Notes: generated from the sequence alone by a model not told the origin. A stretch of 64,000 nt of DNA from Galeruca laticollis (GCA_963921935.1 OY998180.1:77754762-77818761), one strand, 5' to 3'. Counted from the stretch's first letter, positions 1 through 10,118 are shown. Numbers and translations are program-made.

Positions 1-380
1 TCTCTGTGTCATTGAAATAATAAACATCGAAATAATAATTTTGCTACTAATTCTTATTATACATGATGTATTATAATAATCTAAATACATTTATTCATTC
101 CTTCAGGGCTCCAGATACTTTTTATGACGTGTATGCCAAACTTACACATTATTACATTGTTCAAAGAAGATTTATGGTCTGATATACAAGTATGAGTTGA
201 ATTATTTTATGAAACACTGACAATGGTAAATGTTTTGAATATTATTTTAGCATCTCAATATTTACATGAAACAAACGATATCATAGGTACAAATTCAATA
301 TATAACTCATTTTAATTTCATTCATATCATGAAAAACAAACAACTTCCGACGTTTTGGTGATTTTCAACCAAATTTACGC

Positions 381-384
<4 letters not shown>

Positions 385-464
<80 letters not shown>
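385..464. repeat. (AT)n microsatellite
   Basis: About 80 bases of pure AT dinucleotide repeat. Any Tyr-Ile open frame here is an artefact of the repeat. It sits directly upstream of the Penelope-like coding remnant and probably cuts off its reverse-transcriptase part, since nothing recognisable lies to its left. The first 380 bases hold no gene I can identify. Confidence 0.97.
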
Positions 465-469
<5 letters not shown>

Positions 470-474
470 AATTA

Positions 475-946
475 TTTCACATAATATACCCCAAAAAAAT
501 ATCTTTCTTTACCATACGTTTCGGGACTTTCGGAAAAAATTGGTAGCGCTTTTAAAGATCACAACATAGCAGTGACTCACAAGGGACATAATCTTTTAAA
601 ATCAAACTTTAGCAAATTAAAATCAAAAATTCCCAAGGAAATAAAAGCTATGTCATCTATGAGATCCCATGTAAAGATTGTGAAGGTGTCTATATTGGGC
701 AAACCAGTCAATATTTAAAAAACCGCCTAAATGGCCACAAATACGATTAAAAAACAGCCCTTACAAATCACATTTCTGAACACAAACACACCTTCGACTA
801 TGACAACACAAAAATACTGCGAACTGAAAGTAATAAAAAAAAGAGAGTTCTACGAAATGATAGAAATCCAAAAAAACCAACATTCTATCAATGCCAAATC
901 AGATACAAAAAATTTATCGGAAATTTATTTTAATTTAATCAAATAA
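475..946 (+). pseudogene. Penelope-like element, C-terminal GIY-YIG endonuclease remnant
   Basis: This is the 3' part of a Penelope-like retroelement coding region, whose protein joins a reverse transcriptase to a GIY-YIG endonuclease that nicks the target. Around 645-747 the frame reads CKDCEGVYIGQTSQYLKNR, with the family's Cys-pair and GIY-YIG core (GVYIGQT). Downstream residues such as EFYEMIEIQKN and NAKSDTKNLS fit the domain's end. The frame is broken by a shift near 640, a TAA at 748-750 and a shift in the A-run near 840, so it is not functional. The reverse-transcriptase part is missing to the left, beyond the AT repeat. The hammerhead motif downstream at about 1350 agrees with this assignment. 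The domain call is firm; the subfamily is not. Confidence 0.8.
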
Positions 947-1346
947 GTATCTTTTTCAAAGAATTGTCTATAAGTTGAAATTACATCCTGTACCATAACT
1001 AACACCTTATACCAAAATAATATCAGTATGAATTTTCAGGACAAAAATGATTTTGTTTAATATCTCTTTTTCGATCATAATTAATGTATACAATACAAAA
1101 ACCAGTTCTATTTACTACCAATAAATTTTGTTCCCTTTAAGAATCAGTTGTTGTTGTAATATAATATGTTGTACAGTCAATTGTTGTGAATGTTTTGTTT
1201 TAGTACTGAATGTTTTTTAATGAAAATAGTTGTCTTCTTATAAATTGACATGCGCTTGCAGGCTCTTGTTTTGTGGTAAGTTTTTTAAGAAATGTGTATG
1301 TATTGTATAATTTGTTAATTATAAACGTCTAGTTGTAGAAAATAAA

Positions 1347-1383
1347 GTTCTGATGAAGGACACTAACTGTCCGAAACGTCAAC
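1347..1383 (+). ncRNA. hammerhead ribozyme motif of the Penelope-like element
   Basis: The sequence shows the hammerhead core in order: CTGATGA (1350-1356), stem II GGACA/TGTCC with loop CTAAC (1358-1372), then GAAA and ACGTC (1373-1380). A short stem I (GTT/AAC) closes the ends at 1347-1349 and 1381-1383. Stem III is the minimal ACGT palindrome, which is typical of hammerheads reported in Penelope-like elements and is thought to act as a dimer. One extra A lies between the core and stem II. All invariant core bases are present, so self-cleavage after C1380 is possible but not shown. Confidence 0.65.
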
Positions 1384-1478
1384 AAAAATGGAGAGAAAAA
1401 ACAAAAATGTTAATTAAAACCCAAAAAACCATTTAATTTCTGACTAAAAACCTTACAATCCCAAGAAAAATAATTCCG

Positions 1479-1480
<2 letters not shown>

Positions 1481-1514
<34 letters not shown>
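1481..1514. repeat. (AT)n microsatellite
   Basis: Short pure AT repeat between the Penelope-like 3' end and the foldback element. Confidence 0.9.
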
Positions 1515-1518
<4 letters not shown>

Positions 1519-1519
<1 letters not shown>

Positions 1520-1763
1520 TAACTATTCTTGGAATAAAAGGTCTCCATTACTTCAATTAAAATTTTATTGACGTTTCGACATCATACGTGTCATCTTCTG
1601 AACAATGTTGATAAAATCTACGACTTTATACAACAAAAATGTTTTGAGTTGTATAAAGTCGTGGATTTTATCAACATTGTTCAAAAGATGACACGTATGA
1701 TGTCGAAACGTCAATAACACTATAATTGAAGTAATGGAGACCTGTTATTCCAAGATTAGTTAA
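1519..1763. mobile_element. foldback (long inverted repeat) element
   Basis: Two arms of about 115 bases (1519-1635 and 1648-1763) are nearly perfect reverse complements separated by a 12-base loop. The whole unit would fold into one long hairpin. Both arms carry a degenerate hammerhead-like string ending GAAACGTC (minus strand 1600-1570, plus strand 1682-1712). Each has a stem-II-like GACA/TGTC pair, but the CTGATGA box is altered. There is no coding capacity. The last five bases (GTTAA) became the target duplication of the BEL/Pao element that follows. Confidence 0.85.
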
Positions 1764-2203
1764 TGTTAAGTATTCATTAATTTTATTTTAATTAGTTATG
1801 ATATATAGTTAATATGTAAGGTTATTTAATAATAAAATTTAAATGTTTAAATCTCAAGCAAATCGTTGGTGGTATTTTTATACCTAGCGGACACACGGTA
1901 TATACACATTATGTTTAATTTAAAAACCCAGTTCTCCAAACACACAGAAGCAGAACAGTTGTCGAAGTGAACAGTTCAAAGTAGTGTATTTACCGCGCTA
2001 GTGCCAAAGACCTTAATAAAACCCGTTGAACCCCTGATACAGTCCATTATATCACTTCGAAGAAGGGTTGCAACCCCGCAGAAGATCGTCCGGGACCTTC
2101 AGGTAAGAATACCAGTTTTGGGCGATTTGCTTGTATAATACTTTTTACATGTAATTTGTAACCTTTCATATGTAACGAAAAACATTTTTCATTCTCCGAA
2201 ACA
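1764..2203 (+). repeat. BEL/Pao 5' LTR
   Basis: 440 bp with TG...CA ends, the same length as the right LTR and apparently identical to it. The LTR carries the promoter and polyadenylation signals of the element; AATAAAA strings are visible but I could not fix the exact U3/R/U5 borders. Confidence 0.95.
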
Positions 2204-2208
2204 TTTTT

Positions 2209-2225
2209 TGGTCACTTCTCCCGGG
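2209..2225 (+). promoter_or_regulatory. candidate primer-binding site
   Basis: Six bases after the LTR comes TGGTCACTTCTCCCGGG, which begins with the TGG expected to pair with a tRNA 3' CCA end. The tRNA was not identified. The stretch from here to the gag start at 2792 is AT-rich leader. Confidence 0.5.
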
Positions 2226-2791
2226 ATATTAATTTTCAAACTTGTGAAATTTGAAAATATAAATTTTAAATCAACTTTTTATAAGTTTCAAGGTTAACTG
2301 GCATTAGCATTTCTCGATAATTAGTAGTTTTTACTTTCTTCGAAATTTGACTATTTAAACATAATATACTTAGTTTAAATAAAAATGAGTTCACTTTATT
2401 AATACAGTTTGGCCCATTTATTCTCTTTAAACAGATCCATTCTCAAGTGTACTAAATATTTATAATTTATTGGATTCAACTCAATAGAAAATAATTATTG
2501 AATTAAAGATTGAATCTTATCTCTCTATTCACTTATTAGATACATACCTATTGTGTATTGGTCTTATAATTTAGGTGTCTCAGATTATTAGGTAGTATAA
2601 AGATTGAGTGAAATATTCATTAGACACGTTAATTTAATTTCTCAAATCAGGTATTTTAGCTTGAGTTGTATAACTTTAATCTGTATGTGCCTACATAATA
2701 TATTTATCAATTGAAATTCATTATTTCTGTGTTCGAAAGTTTTATATAGTTTTATATATTAGAATCTGATCAACCTTATTATTGTATCACA

Positions 2792-5700
2792 ATGGCAGCT
2801 AGATTGCGTCAAGCAAAAGCTCTTAGAGACTCAGCCTCTGATAGAATTTCGATACTGCATGATCTTGCCATACAGGCAGAGGGGGATCAAAGTGCTCATA
2901 ACCATTTTAAAGCTAGATATGCTGAATTAAAAACATTTTACAGTGACTTTAACCTTCAGCATTCTACAATTATTACTGCTCTCGCTGCAAATGAGGAGGC
3001 AGATCTGAATATTGAAACATTGATCAGACAGGAAGTAGATAGTAAATATTTTCATATAATGAGTGTTTATTCTGATTTGTTTGATACTAACTCTACCCTG
3101 CATTCCAAGAACAAAGGTTCAAATGTAAAGCTGCCAAAATTGAATATACCGGTTTTTTCAGGAGATTTAAAATTATGGCCAACATTTTTTGATCTTTTCA
3201 AGTCTCTTATAGATACTAATGAATCTCTTACAAAAATTGAAAAATTTAGATATTTAATGTCGTCCCTGTCGGACGACGCTTTAATTCTCATTAAAAATAT
3301 TAAACTTACAGAAGCTAATTATGACTTAGCTTTCAGTAAATTGATTAAGCATTATCAAAATACGCGTGCGTTAGCCATATTTTATTGGGAACAGGTTTAT
3401 AATTCTCAAAAATTAACTTCGGAGAACCCAAAATATCTTAGACAGCTTTTGGCACTTTTTTTTGATAACTTGGAAGCTCTAAAAAAATTGGGGTTACCGG
3501 TCCGAGAGTGGGATTTTGTACTATTTCACCTTTTAAGCAAAAAAATTGATTCGGAAACTTTACAGCGATTCGAACAAGAAAATGCCACTTTTGCATCCGA
3601 AATTCCTAAATATGATGATTTATATAAATTTCTTGAAAAGCAATGCGATGCTTACGATTCAGTTGTTTTAAGCCAACCTCCTAAGAGAACTAACTCAAGT
3701 AAATATCAAATAAAAAATGTTAAACCGTACAATTCTGCATGTCTTGCTAATGTTGCAGATCTAACTAAATGTGTGATTTGTAAAAATAATCACTCAATTT
3801 ATAAGTGTCCTGATTTTTGTGCCAAGCACCCAAAGGAAAGATACGAGATATCCAAACGATACAAGTGGTGTACTAATTGTTTAGGTACCAAACATACTTC
3901 GAAGAATTGTACTTCTAATGGTGGTTGTAGAATTTGCAATAAAAGACATCACACTCTTTTACATTTCGATCAACAACCTTTAGTAAATAGCAATATGACT
4001 GCTATAGATGCTCCCTCTTCTTCCAATTCAACTCAGATTTCTAGTTTAGATCCTATTGATCCTAAAATCGCCTCTGTCTTACACACGTCAGTACGTTCTA
4101 CTAATTTACTTCCTACTGCCCGGGTTGAGGTACTGGATTGCCGTGGAAACTATCAACAGGTTAGAGTTTTAATTGATAGCTGTAGTCAAGTTTCTTTAAT
4201 TACTGATAAATGTGCCAGCAGATTGGGTCTGCCCAGATGTAACACTCCTATGCAAATAGGAGGAGTCGAAGATATTGGAACTTTCTCTAACAAGTCTCTA
4301 AGTTGTATTTTAAAACCTTTGAATAAGTCAACTCCCTTATTCAATTTGGATGCTCAAATAGTGTCAACAATCTGTAACAATATGCCCGTCCAATCATTTT
4401 CAGTCGATACATTTCCCTGTATTTCTAAGTTGGAATTGGCTGATAAGATGTTTAACATTTCATCTCCTATAGATATGTTACTGGAATCCGATATATTTGC
4501 AAAAATCTTTAAACCTGACAAAGTTCAAACAGCAAAAGGGGAACCGATTGCTGTTAACACTCAATTTGGTTGGATTTTGATGGGGAAAATAAATACCGCT
4601 AATAAACCATTGGTCTCACATTCTTTTCTTTCATCATGTCTTACATCCCTCGACAATACCCTTCAAAAATTTTGGGAACTTGAAAGTATTCCTCGGTCTT
4701 TACCTATTTCTGATGATGATAAAAAATGTGAAATGATATTCCAAAAAACTCATAAAAGAATATCTACGGGTCGTTTCAGTGTTACTCTTCCTTTCAAAAC
4801 CGCGGATCCATTTTTTGGAGATACCAGAATATCTGCTCTAAAGAGATTGAAAAATATGGAAAACCGTCTTTTGAAAAATTCCCAGCTTTACAATGAATAT
4901 AACAGCTTTATGAAAGATTATCTTTCCAATGGTCACATGGTTGAGACCTCTCCTACTTCTTCATTCGACAAAATCTATTATATCCCACATCATTACGTCA
5001 TAAATCCTAATAGTGCTACAACCAAGCTTAGGATTGTATTTGATGCTTCCTGCAAATCTCCTGCAGGTTTTTCGCTGAACGACACTCTTTTCATAGGGCA
5101 AAAGTTGCAAAGGGATATAATCGAAATTTTATTGCGATTCCGACATCATCCTTTTACTTTTATTGCTGATATTAAGCAAATGTATAGGCAAATATCAATA
5201 TCGGAAGAGCACCAGAATTACCAAAGAATTCTTTGGCGCTTCGCTCCGGAAGATCCCGTCCAAGATTTTAAGCTTACTACTGTTACTTATGGAGTATTGT
5301 CCGCTCCTTTCCTGGCCCTTCGTACAATTCAGCAGTTAGTACAAGAGGAAAGGGAAAATTTTCCTCGAGCTGCAAAGTGTTTATCCTCTGATATCTATAT
5401 TGACGATATTATCACAGGTGCCTCAACTCTACAGGAAGCCAAACTTCTTCAATCAGAATTAATTTCGATGCTGGAAAGAGGAGGTTTTCTTCTTCGAAAA
5501 TGGGCATGTAATAATCCCCAGTTAATGCAGTGTCTCCCTGCTGAGGTTTGCCAACACTCCTTGTCTTCTTTTGATTCCCATGACCTTGTGGTAAAAGTTT
5601 TAGGATTGCGGTGGAATAACTCCTTAGATGTTTTCTCTTATGATATTCAACCCCTTGACAGATTCTGTTCTAAACGTATAATACTCTCAGAAGTTGCTCG

Positions 5701-7912
5701 AATGTATGACCCCCTTGGGTTCTTAGCTCCACTCTCATTCCTAGCTAAACATCTCTTACAACGACTTTGGAGTTTGGGTTTAGATTGGGATCAAATACCC
5801 CCTTCGGACATAGTCAACAAATGGAATCAGTATAAAACTGAACTTCCGCTCCTCTCACATATTAATATTCCTCGCTGCTTACCTAATAAATATATTTCTT
5901 GTGAACTGCATGGTTTTGCAGATAGTTCAGAGAAAGGGTACTCCAGTGTAATATATTTTAAATTTACTTCAGAGAATAACGCTTCCAAAATCTGCCTAAT
6001 TGCCGCTAAATCTAGAGTGGCCCCACTTAAAACTCTTTCAATTCCCCGACTAGAACTGTGTGCAGCTGTTCTACTCTCCAATTTAATAGAATTTGTCCTT
6101 AACGCATTCCGAGATAACCTCCAAATTAGTAAAATTTTTGCTTGGTCTGATTCAATGGTAACCCTATCATGGATTAAATCACCCGCTTCCCGCTGGAAAA
6201 CTTTCGTCGGTCATCGTGTAGCTCACATACAAGAAAAGGTTCCCCCTGACCGTTGGCATTTTGTTGAAAGCTCCGATAATCCAGCCGATTGTGCCTCTCG
6301 TGGTCTTATGCCCAGTCAAATTCTTAATCATCCGTTGTGGTTTGAGGGGCCTCCTTGGTTAATGTCTCCAAAGCCCCTGTGGTCCAATCCTAAATTTTCT
6401 CCAGTTTCCTGTCCGGAAGAAAAACCCTCAGTCCTTGTAACACTTATGTCTTTAGACACATTAGATCTTCTATTGGACAAATACTCATCCTTGAGTAAAA
6501 TTCAACGAATTATTGCTTATGCGCTACGCTTTGTAGCAAATTTAAGAAATCCTCAAAATAAATCATGGGATTATTTCACTGACTCAGAACTCCACAAAGC
6601 TTTAATGGTTCTCACAAAACGAGTGCAACATATTTGTTTCGCACAAGAAATTGAAAATTTGGAAGCAGGCACCACCTTATCAAAACCTTTTAGAAAGTTG
6701 AGTCCTTTTCTGGACAGCGGGGGTGTTTTGAGGGTGGGGGGACGCTTGAAGTTCTCAGGATTGTCTTATGATACAAAATTTCCAGCAATTCTACCCCGTC
6801 AACATCGTTTGACAGATTTAATAATTGAGTCCGTTCATAAAACATATTTTCATCCAGGTTTACAGCACTTACATTTCCTAATTGCTCAGAATTTTTGGAT
6901 TCTCTCTTCCAAACGTGCAATTCGGAGTGTGTTGAGCCGCTGTATTCGATTCTTTAAACTGAAACCGGTGGCCCACGAACATTTCATGGGAAACTTACCT
7001 CCTACCCGCGTCAACCAAATTAAACCATTTTCTTGTGTAGGCACTGATTATGGAGGTCCCTTCTTAGTCACTCCCCTTAAAGGACGTGGAATTAAATCAC
7101 AAAAGGCCTATATTTGTATTTTTGTGTGTTTCGCCACAAAAGCCGTACACTTGGAGTTAGTATCAAGTCTCTCTTCGGATGCGTTTATTGCTGCTTTGCG
7201 TCGGTTTGTGGCCCGTCGAGGCAGATGCACCCATATTTTTTGTGATAATGCAACCAACTTTGTAGGGGCTTCTCGCATTCTTCATGAATATATGCAAAAG
7301 GCTTGTGGATCAGAAAAAATAAAATTTTCATTTTCTCCTCCGTCCGGTCCCCATTTTAACGGTCTTAGTGAAGCGGGAATAAAGTCTGTTAAAACTCATA
7401 TTTTTCGAATTGTTGGCTCTCAAGTTTTAACTTTTGAAGAGTTGTACACCCTATTAGCTCAGATTGAAGCTATTCTCAATTCCAGGCCGCTCTATTCTTC
7501 AAGTTCAGACCCCAATGATTTATCCGTGTTAACCCCAAGTCATTTTCTTATGTTAGAGCCGCCAACGGCAGTTGCCGATCCAGATCTTTCCCATTTAAAT
7601 ATGAACCAGTTGGATCGATGGCAGCTTATACAAAGACTACAGCAAGATGTGTGGAAACGGTGGCATAGTGAATATTTAAATACACTCCAACAGCGAAATA
7701 AATGGCTAAATCAACAAATTCCACTCAAACTTAACGACCTAGTTATTATTAAAGATAACAATGTCCCATCTTTAAATTGGAAATTGGGAAGAATTGTGAA
7801 GTTATTTCCGGGTTCTGATGGTATTGCAAGAGTTGCTAATGTCAGAACCACTCAGGGTCTTCTTCAAAGACCAACGGTAAAGTTATGTCCTTTACCAACA
7901 TGTTCTAAATAA
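2792..7912 (+). CDS. BEL/Pao Gag-Pol polyprotein (1706 aa)
   Basis: A single uninterrupted frame encodes capsid, protease, reverse transcriptase, RNase H and integrase. Visible in order: a Gag region with LPKLNIPVFSGD near residue 115; Cys/His knuckles from about 326 (CVICKNNHSIYKC); an aspartic protease at about 462 (LIDSCSQVSLIT); reverse transcriptase with ADIKQMYRQ and YIDD at 869-872; RNase H acidic sites (FADSSEKGY, PRLELCAA, AWSDSM); integrase D1419, D1485 and E1527; and a C-terminal DUF5641-like region (LGRIVKLFPG). The length is normal for the family. Two oddities: the protease site reads DSC instead of DSG, and the integrase zinc finger has CIRF where C-x2-C is expected. The ATG at 2792 is the first in frame after the leader. 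Gag-Pol fusion without a frameshift is usual in this superfamily. Confidence 0.95.
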   Translation: MAARLRQAKALRDSASDRISILHDLAIQAEGDQSAHNHFKARYAELKTFYSDFNLQHSTIITALAANEEADLNIETLIRQEVDSKYFHIMSVYSDLFDTNSTLHSKNKGSNVKLPKLNIPVFSGDLKLWPTFFDLFKSLIDTNESLTKIEKFRYLMSSLSDDALILIKNIKLTEANYDLAFSKLIKHYQNTRALAIFYWEQVYNSQKLTSENPKYLRQLLALFFDNLEALKKLGLPVREWDFVLFHLLSKKIDSETLQRFEQENATFASEIPKYDDLYKFLEKQCDAYDSVVLSQPPKRTNSSKYQIKNVKPYNSACLANVADLTKCVICKNNHSIYKCPDFCAKHPKERYEISKRYKWCTNCLGTKHTSKNCTSNGGCRICNKRHHTLLHFDQQPLVNSNMTAIDAPSSSNSTQISSLDPIDPKIASVLHTSVRSTNLLPTARVEVLDCRGNYQQVRVLIDSCSQVSLITDKCASRLGLPRCNTPMQIGGVEDIGTFSNKSLSCILKPLNKSTPLFNLDAQIVSTICNNMPVQSFSVDTFPCISKLELADKMFNISSPIDMLLESDIFAKIFKPDKVQTAKGEPIAVNTQFGWILMGKINTANKPLVSHSFLSSCLTSLDNTLQKFWELESIPRSLPISDDDKKCEMIFQKTHKRISTGRFSVTLPFKTADPFFGDTRISALKRLKNMENRLLKNSQLYNEYNSFMKDYLSNGHMVETSPTSSFDKIYYIPHHYVINPNSATTKLRIVFDASCKSPAGFSLNDTLFIGQKLQRDIIEILLRFRHHPFTFIADIKQMYRQISISEEHQNYQRILWRFAPEDPVQDFKLTTVTYGVLSAPFLALRTIQQLVQEERENFPRAAKCLSSDIYIDDIITGASTLQEAKLLQSELISMLERGGFLLRKWACNNPQLMQCLPAEVCQHSLSSFDSHDLVVKVLGLRWNNSLDVFSYDIQPLDRFCSKRIILSEVARMYDPLGFLAPLSFLAKHLLQRLWSLGLDWDQIPPSDIVNKWNQYKTELPLLSHINIPRCLPNKYISCELHGFADSSEKGYSSVIYFKFTSENNASKICLIAAKSRVAPLKTLSIPRLELCAAVLLSNLIEFVLNAFRDNLQISKIFAWSDSMVTLSWIKSPASRWKTFVGHRVAHIQEKVPPDRWHFVESSDNPADCASRGLMPSQILNHPLWFEGPPWLMSPKPLWSNPKFSPVSCPEEKPSVLVTLMSLDTLDLLLDKYSSLSKIQRIIAYALRFVANLRNPQNKSWDYFTDSELHKALMVLTKRVQHICFAQEIENLEAGTTLSKPFRKLSPFLDSGGVLRVGGRLKFSGLSYDTKFPAILPRQHRLTDLIIESVHKTYFHPGLQHLHFLIAQNFWILSSKRAIRSVLSRCIRFFKLKPVAHEHFMGNLPPTRVNQIKPFSCVGTDYGGPFLVTPLKGRGIKSQKAYICIFVCFATKAVHLELVSSLSSDAFIAALRRFVARRGRCTHIFCDNATNFVGASRILHEYMQKACGSEKIKFSFSPPSGPHFNGLSEAGIKSVKTHIFRIVGSQVLTFEELYTLLAQIEAILNSRPLYSSSSDPNDLSVLTPSHFLMLEPPTAVADPDLSHLNMNQLDRWQLIQRLQQDVWKRWHSEYLNTLQQRNKWLNQQIPLKLNDLVIIKDNNVPSLNWKLGRIVKLFPGSDGIARVANVRTTQGLLQRPTVKLCPLPTCSK

Positions 7913-7936
7913 GTTAGTTAAAATACTATGTATTTT

Positions 7937-7945
7937 GGTGGGGGG
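7937..7945 (+). promoter_or_regulatory. polypurine tract
   Basis: GGTGGGGGG lies two bases before the right LTR, at the place where plus-strand priming occurs in LTR elements. Confidence 0.8.
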
Positions 7946-7947
7946 TA

Positions 7948-8387
7948 TGTTAAGTATTCATTAATTTTATTTTAATTAGTTATGATATATAGTTAATATG
8001 TAAGGTTATTTAATAATAAAATTTAAATGTTTAAATCTCAAGCAAATCGTTGGTGGTATTTTTATACCTAGCGGACACACGGTATATACACATTATGTTT
8101 AATTTAAAAACCCAGTTCTCCAAACACACAGAAGCAGAACAGTTGTCGAAGTGAACAGTTCAAAGTAGTGTATTTACCGCGCTAGTGCCAAAGACCTTAA
8201 TAAAACCCGTTGAACCCCTGATACAGTCCATTATATCACTTCGAAGAAGGGTTGCAACCCCGCAGAAGATCGTCCGGGACCTTCAGGTAAGAATACCAGT
8301 TTTGGGCGATTTGCTTGTATAATACTTTTTACATGTAATTTGTAACCTTTCATATGTAACGAAAAACATTTTTCATTCTCCGAAACA
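7948..8387 (+). repeat. BEL/Pao 3' LTR
   Basis: 440 bp, apparently identical to 1764-2203, and followed by the duplicated GTTAA. Confidence 0.95.
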
Positions 8388-8437
8388 GTTAATATAAAAA
8401 TTATATATGGTAGGTCAAGAAATATAAATATTTTACA

Positions 8438-8441
<4 letters not shown>

Positions 8442-8505
<64 letters not shown>
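8442..8505. repeat. (AT)n microsatellite
   Basis: About 64 bases of pure AT repeat just outside the BEL element. The rest of 8393-9180 is AT-rich with no recognised gene, except the short open stretch listed at 8673-8832. Confidence 0.95.
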
Positions 8506-8507
<2 letters not shown>

Positions 8508-8672
8508 GAGATGTGACACGTTAATTAGTTACTGATAACTGAAGTTATTTTGATTATTTTAATTTCACTTATATATTTATTTATTCAGGTAACATCTAGA
8601 ATAGGTATCACTATTTTAATTTAGTTTTTTATATGATTGTAATAGAACATCCTTAATATTGACTGACGGTAT

Positions 8673-8832
8673 TATTGTTATTCGAAAGCCCTTCATACGT
8701 ACTGGACTACTCTAAAGCGCGATGCAGTTTACATTAAATTCGACGACAAAGGACCACTTGTATATGAGAGCGGGAGCAAAAGGATTTTGTTAAAGGGATT
8801 CATGGGTTTAATCTGGATTAATATATTTTGGT
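8673..8832 (+). other. unidentified short open stretch, possible exon fragment
   Basis: An open stretch of about 53 codons ends at a TGA at 8833. It has codon and residue use unlike the AT-rich surroundings, with strings such as KRDAVYIKFDDKGPLVYES. There is no in-frame ATG near its start and I do not recognise the protein. It could be an exon, a piece of an old element, or chance. Confidence 0.25.
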
Positions 8833-9180
8833 GATAAATGTTAAGATGAATTTCATTCAAATAAAAACCAACTACGTGGAAATATTAATTTGTGTTAAAT
8901 ATAATGAGATCATTATTATTACTAATTGGATTTGATTCATATTGAAGTGGATAATAAAAACATGAAGGTATATTACTTATACATACATAGTGTTATCTAA
9001 AAATAACCGAACTTTTAGTTTATTAAATTGAATAAAACTCAAAGTCAATACGTCACAAATTTTTATTATAATTACAATCAGCTACTAGTTTCGGCATTTA
9101 AAGATCATCAACAGACTACAAAAATCTTTTTGGAATCAGAAAAGAAGACAATATTACAAATTTTATAAAAAATATAAGTA

Positions 9181-9700
9181 AGTTTACGGTTTTTTAATAC
9201 GACATCCTGTATTTTTGTTTACCATCGAATTCAGCGTAAAATTCTGCATCTACCACTATCTTTGGTTTTCCCACAAACTACGACGTTGCCAAGTTGGAAC
9301 AAAAAATATGAAGATTTGACGAAAATTTGTTCACTATAAATTAATGCTGTCTAGTCAACGTTATCAGTGATAAGCAACTAAACTTATTTGGTAGGTACAA
9401 AAGTAAAGGATGGCTAAAATGTCTGAGAGTAGAAGTTTCGTTTGTGGGTCGGGGTATGTTTTGGATAAGCGTTAATTCACGAGATTTCAATTAGCAAAAC
9501 TTAATTTTTGTTAAATCGTACATCCAGTATATAATTTCACCATCTTGTAAAACTATTTTATCCCTTCAAATTATGTCTGCATAATGTACTCTCTAAAATT
9601 GATTGTTTTGGAGAAACTTTCATTTTTAGTTCATGGTTTAAAAATATTCATGTTTTTAACAAGTTTGCTCTGAATGTGAAGTTTAAAATACTTGTATATT
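9181..9700. repeat. left long terminal inverted repeat
   Basis: Pairs with 16739-17249 in reverse complement. Shared landmarks include CCTGTATTTTTGTTTACC, ATTCAGCGTAAAA and GTTTGCTCTGAATGTG. Identity is patchy, with substitutions and small indels, so the copies are old. Confidence 0.75.
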
Positions 9701-9755
9701 ACAAATAAGAGAGAACTAAAAACGTTAGATAACTATTTTCTTAAATGTTCAAAAT

Positions 9756-9852
9756 TTACTTCCATACAATAATGTATGCGATCTTCCCAGCTCTACTAGC
9801 ACAAAGTAACATATCAGCAATTCGGAAAACCTCTCTAATTCGTTGAAGCACA
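9756..9852 (-). pseudogene. C-terminal remnant of DUF4817-type transposase
   Basis: On the minus strand the stretch running out of the gypsy LTR reads VLQRIREVFRIADMLLCAS and ends at a TAA (9758-9756). DDE transposases with an N-terminal DUF4817 domain often end in a similar short helix with a conserved Cys. The match is short and the assignment leans on the flanking TIR and the DUF4817 start at the other end. Confidence 0.4.
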
Positions 9853-10118
9853 TGTGGTGGTTACTTAGTAAGGGTCCCTTGTATACTCGACGCTTACCAT
9901 AAAGGCATTATATCTTGGAGGAAACCACTTACCTAGCAACCTGTATGCGGGAATAAAATAAACAACATCACTTCTGTAAATATCACTGGGATGACGTTTA
10001 ATACATTAAAAATACACAAATATAAAACAAATCGTCTTATTCAAAGTATTAATAACAACTCTCCTATCCTGGTTCGTTAACTCTCAATTTATAGGAAATA
10101 TAGATATGATTTTCTACA
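9853..10118 (-). repeat. gypsy 3' LTR
   Basis: 266 bp, TGTGGTGG to TTCTACA on the plus strand, nearly the same as 15635-15900 (a few substitutions seen, for example near 10074 and 10122). Confidence 0.9.

Larger units (their letters stand above)
1764..8387 (+). mobile_element. complete BEL/Pao LTR retrotransposon (6,624 bp)
   Basis: A full element bounded by two 440-bp direct repeats that start TGTTAAG and end GAAACA. It is flanked by the 5-bp duplication GTTAA (1759-1763 and 8388-8392), the size usual for this superfamily. I found no mismatch between the LTRs by eye, which implies a recent insertion. Inside are a candidate primer-binding site, one uninterrupted gag-pol frame and a purine tract before the right LTR. 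It is the only retroelement in the window without obvious coding damage. Confidence 0.95.

Noticed and set aside
381..569. Open frame of Tyr-Ile repeats
   Set aside because: It is translated AT microsatellite, not a protein.
3067..6920. Minus-strand frames inside the BEL element
   Set aside because: They are shadows of the intact plus-strand gag-pol frame.
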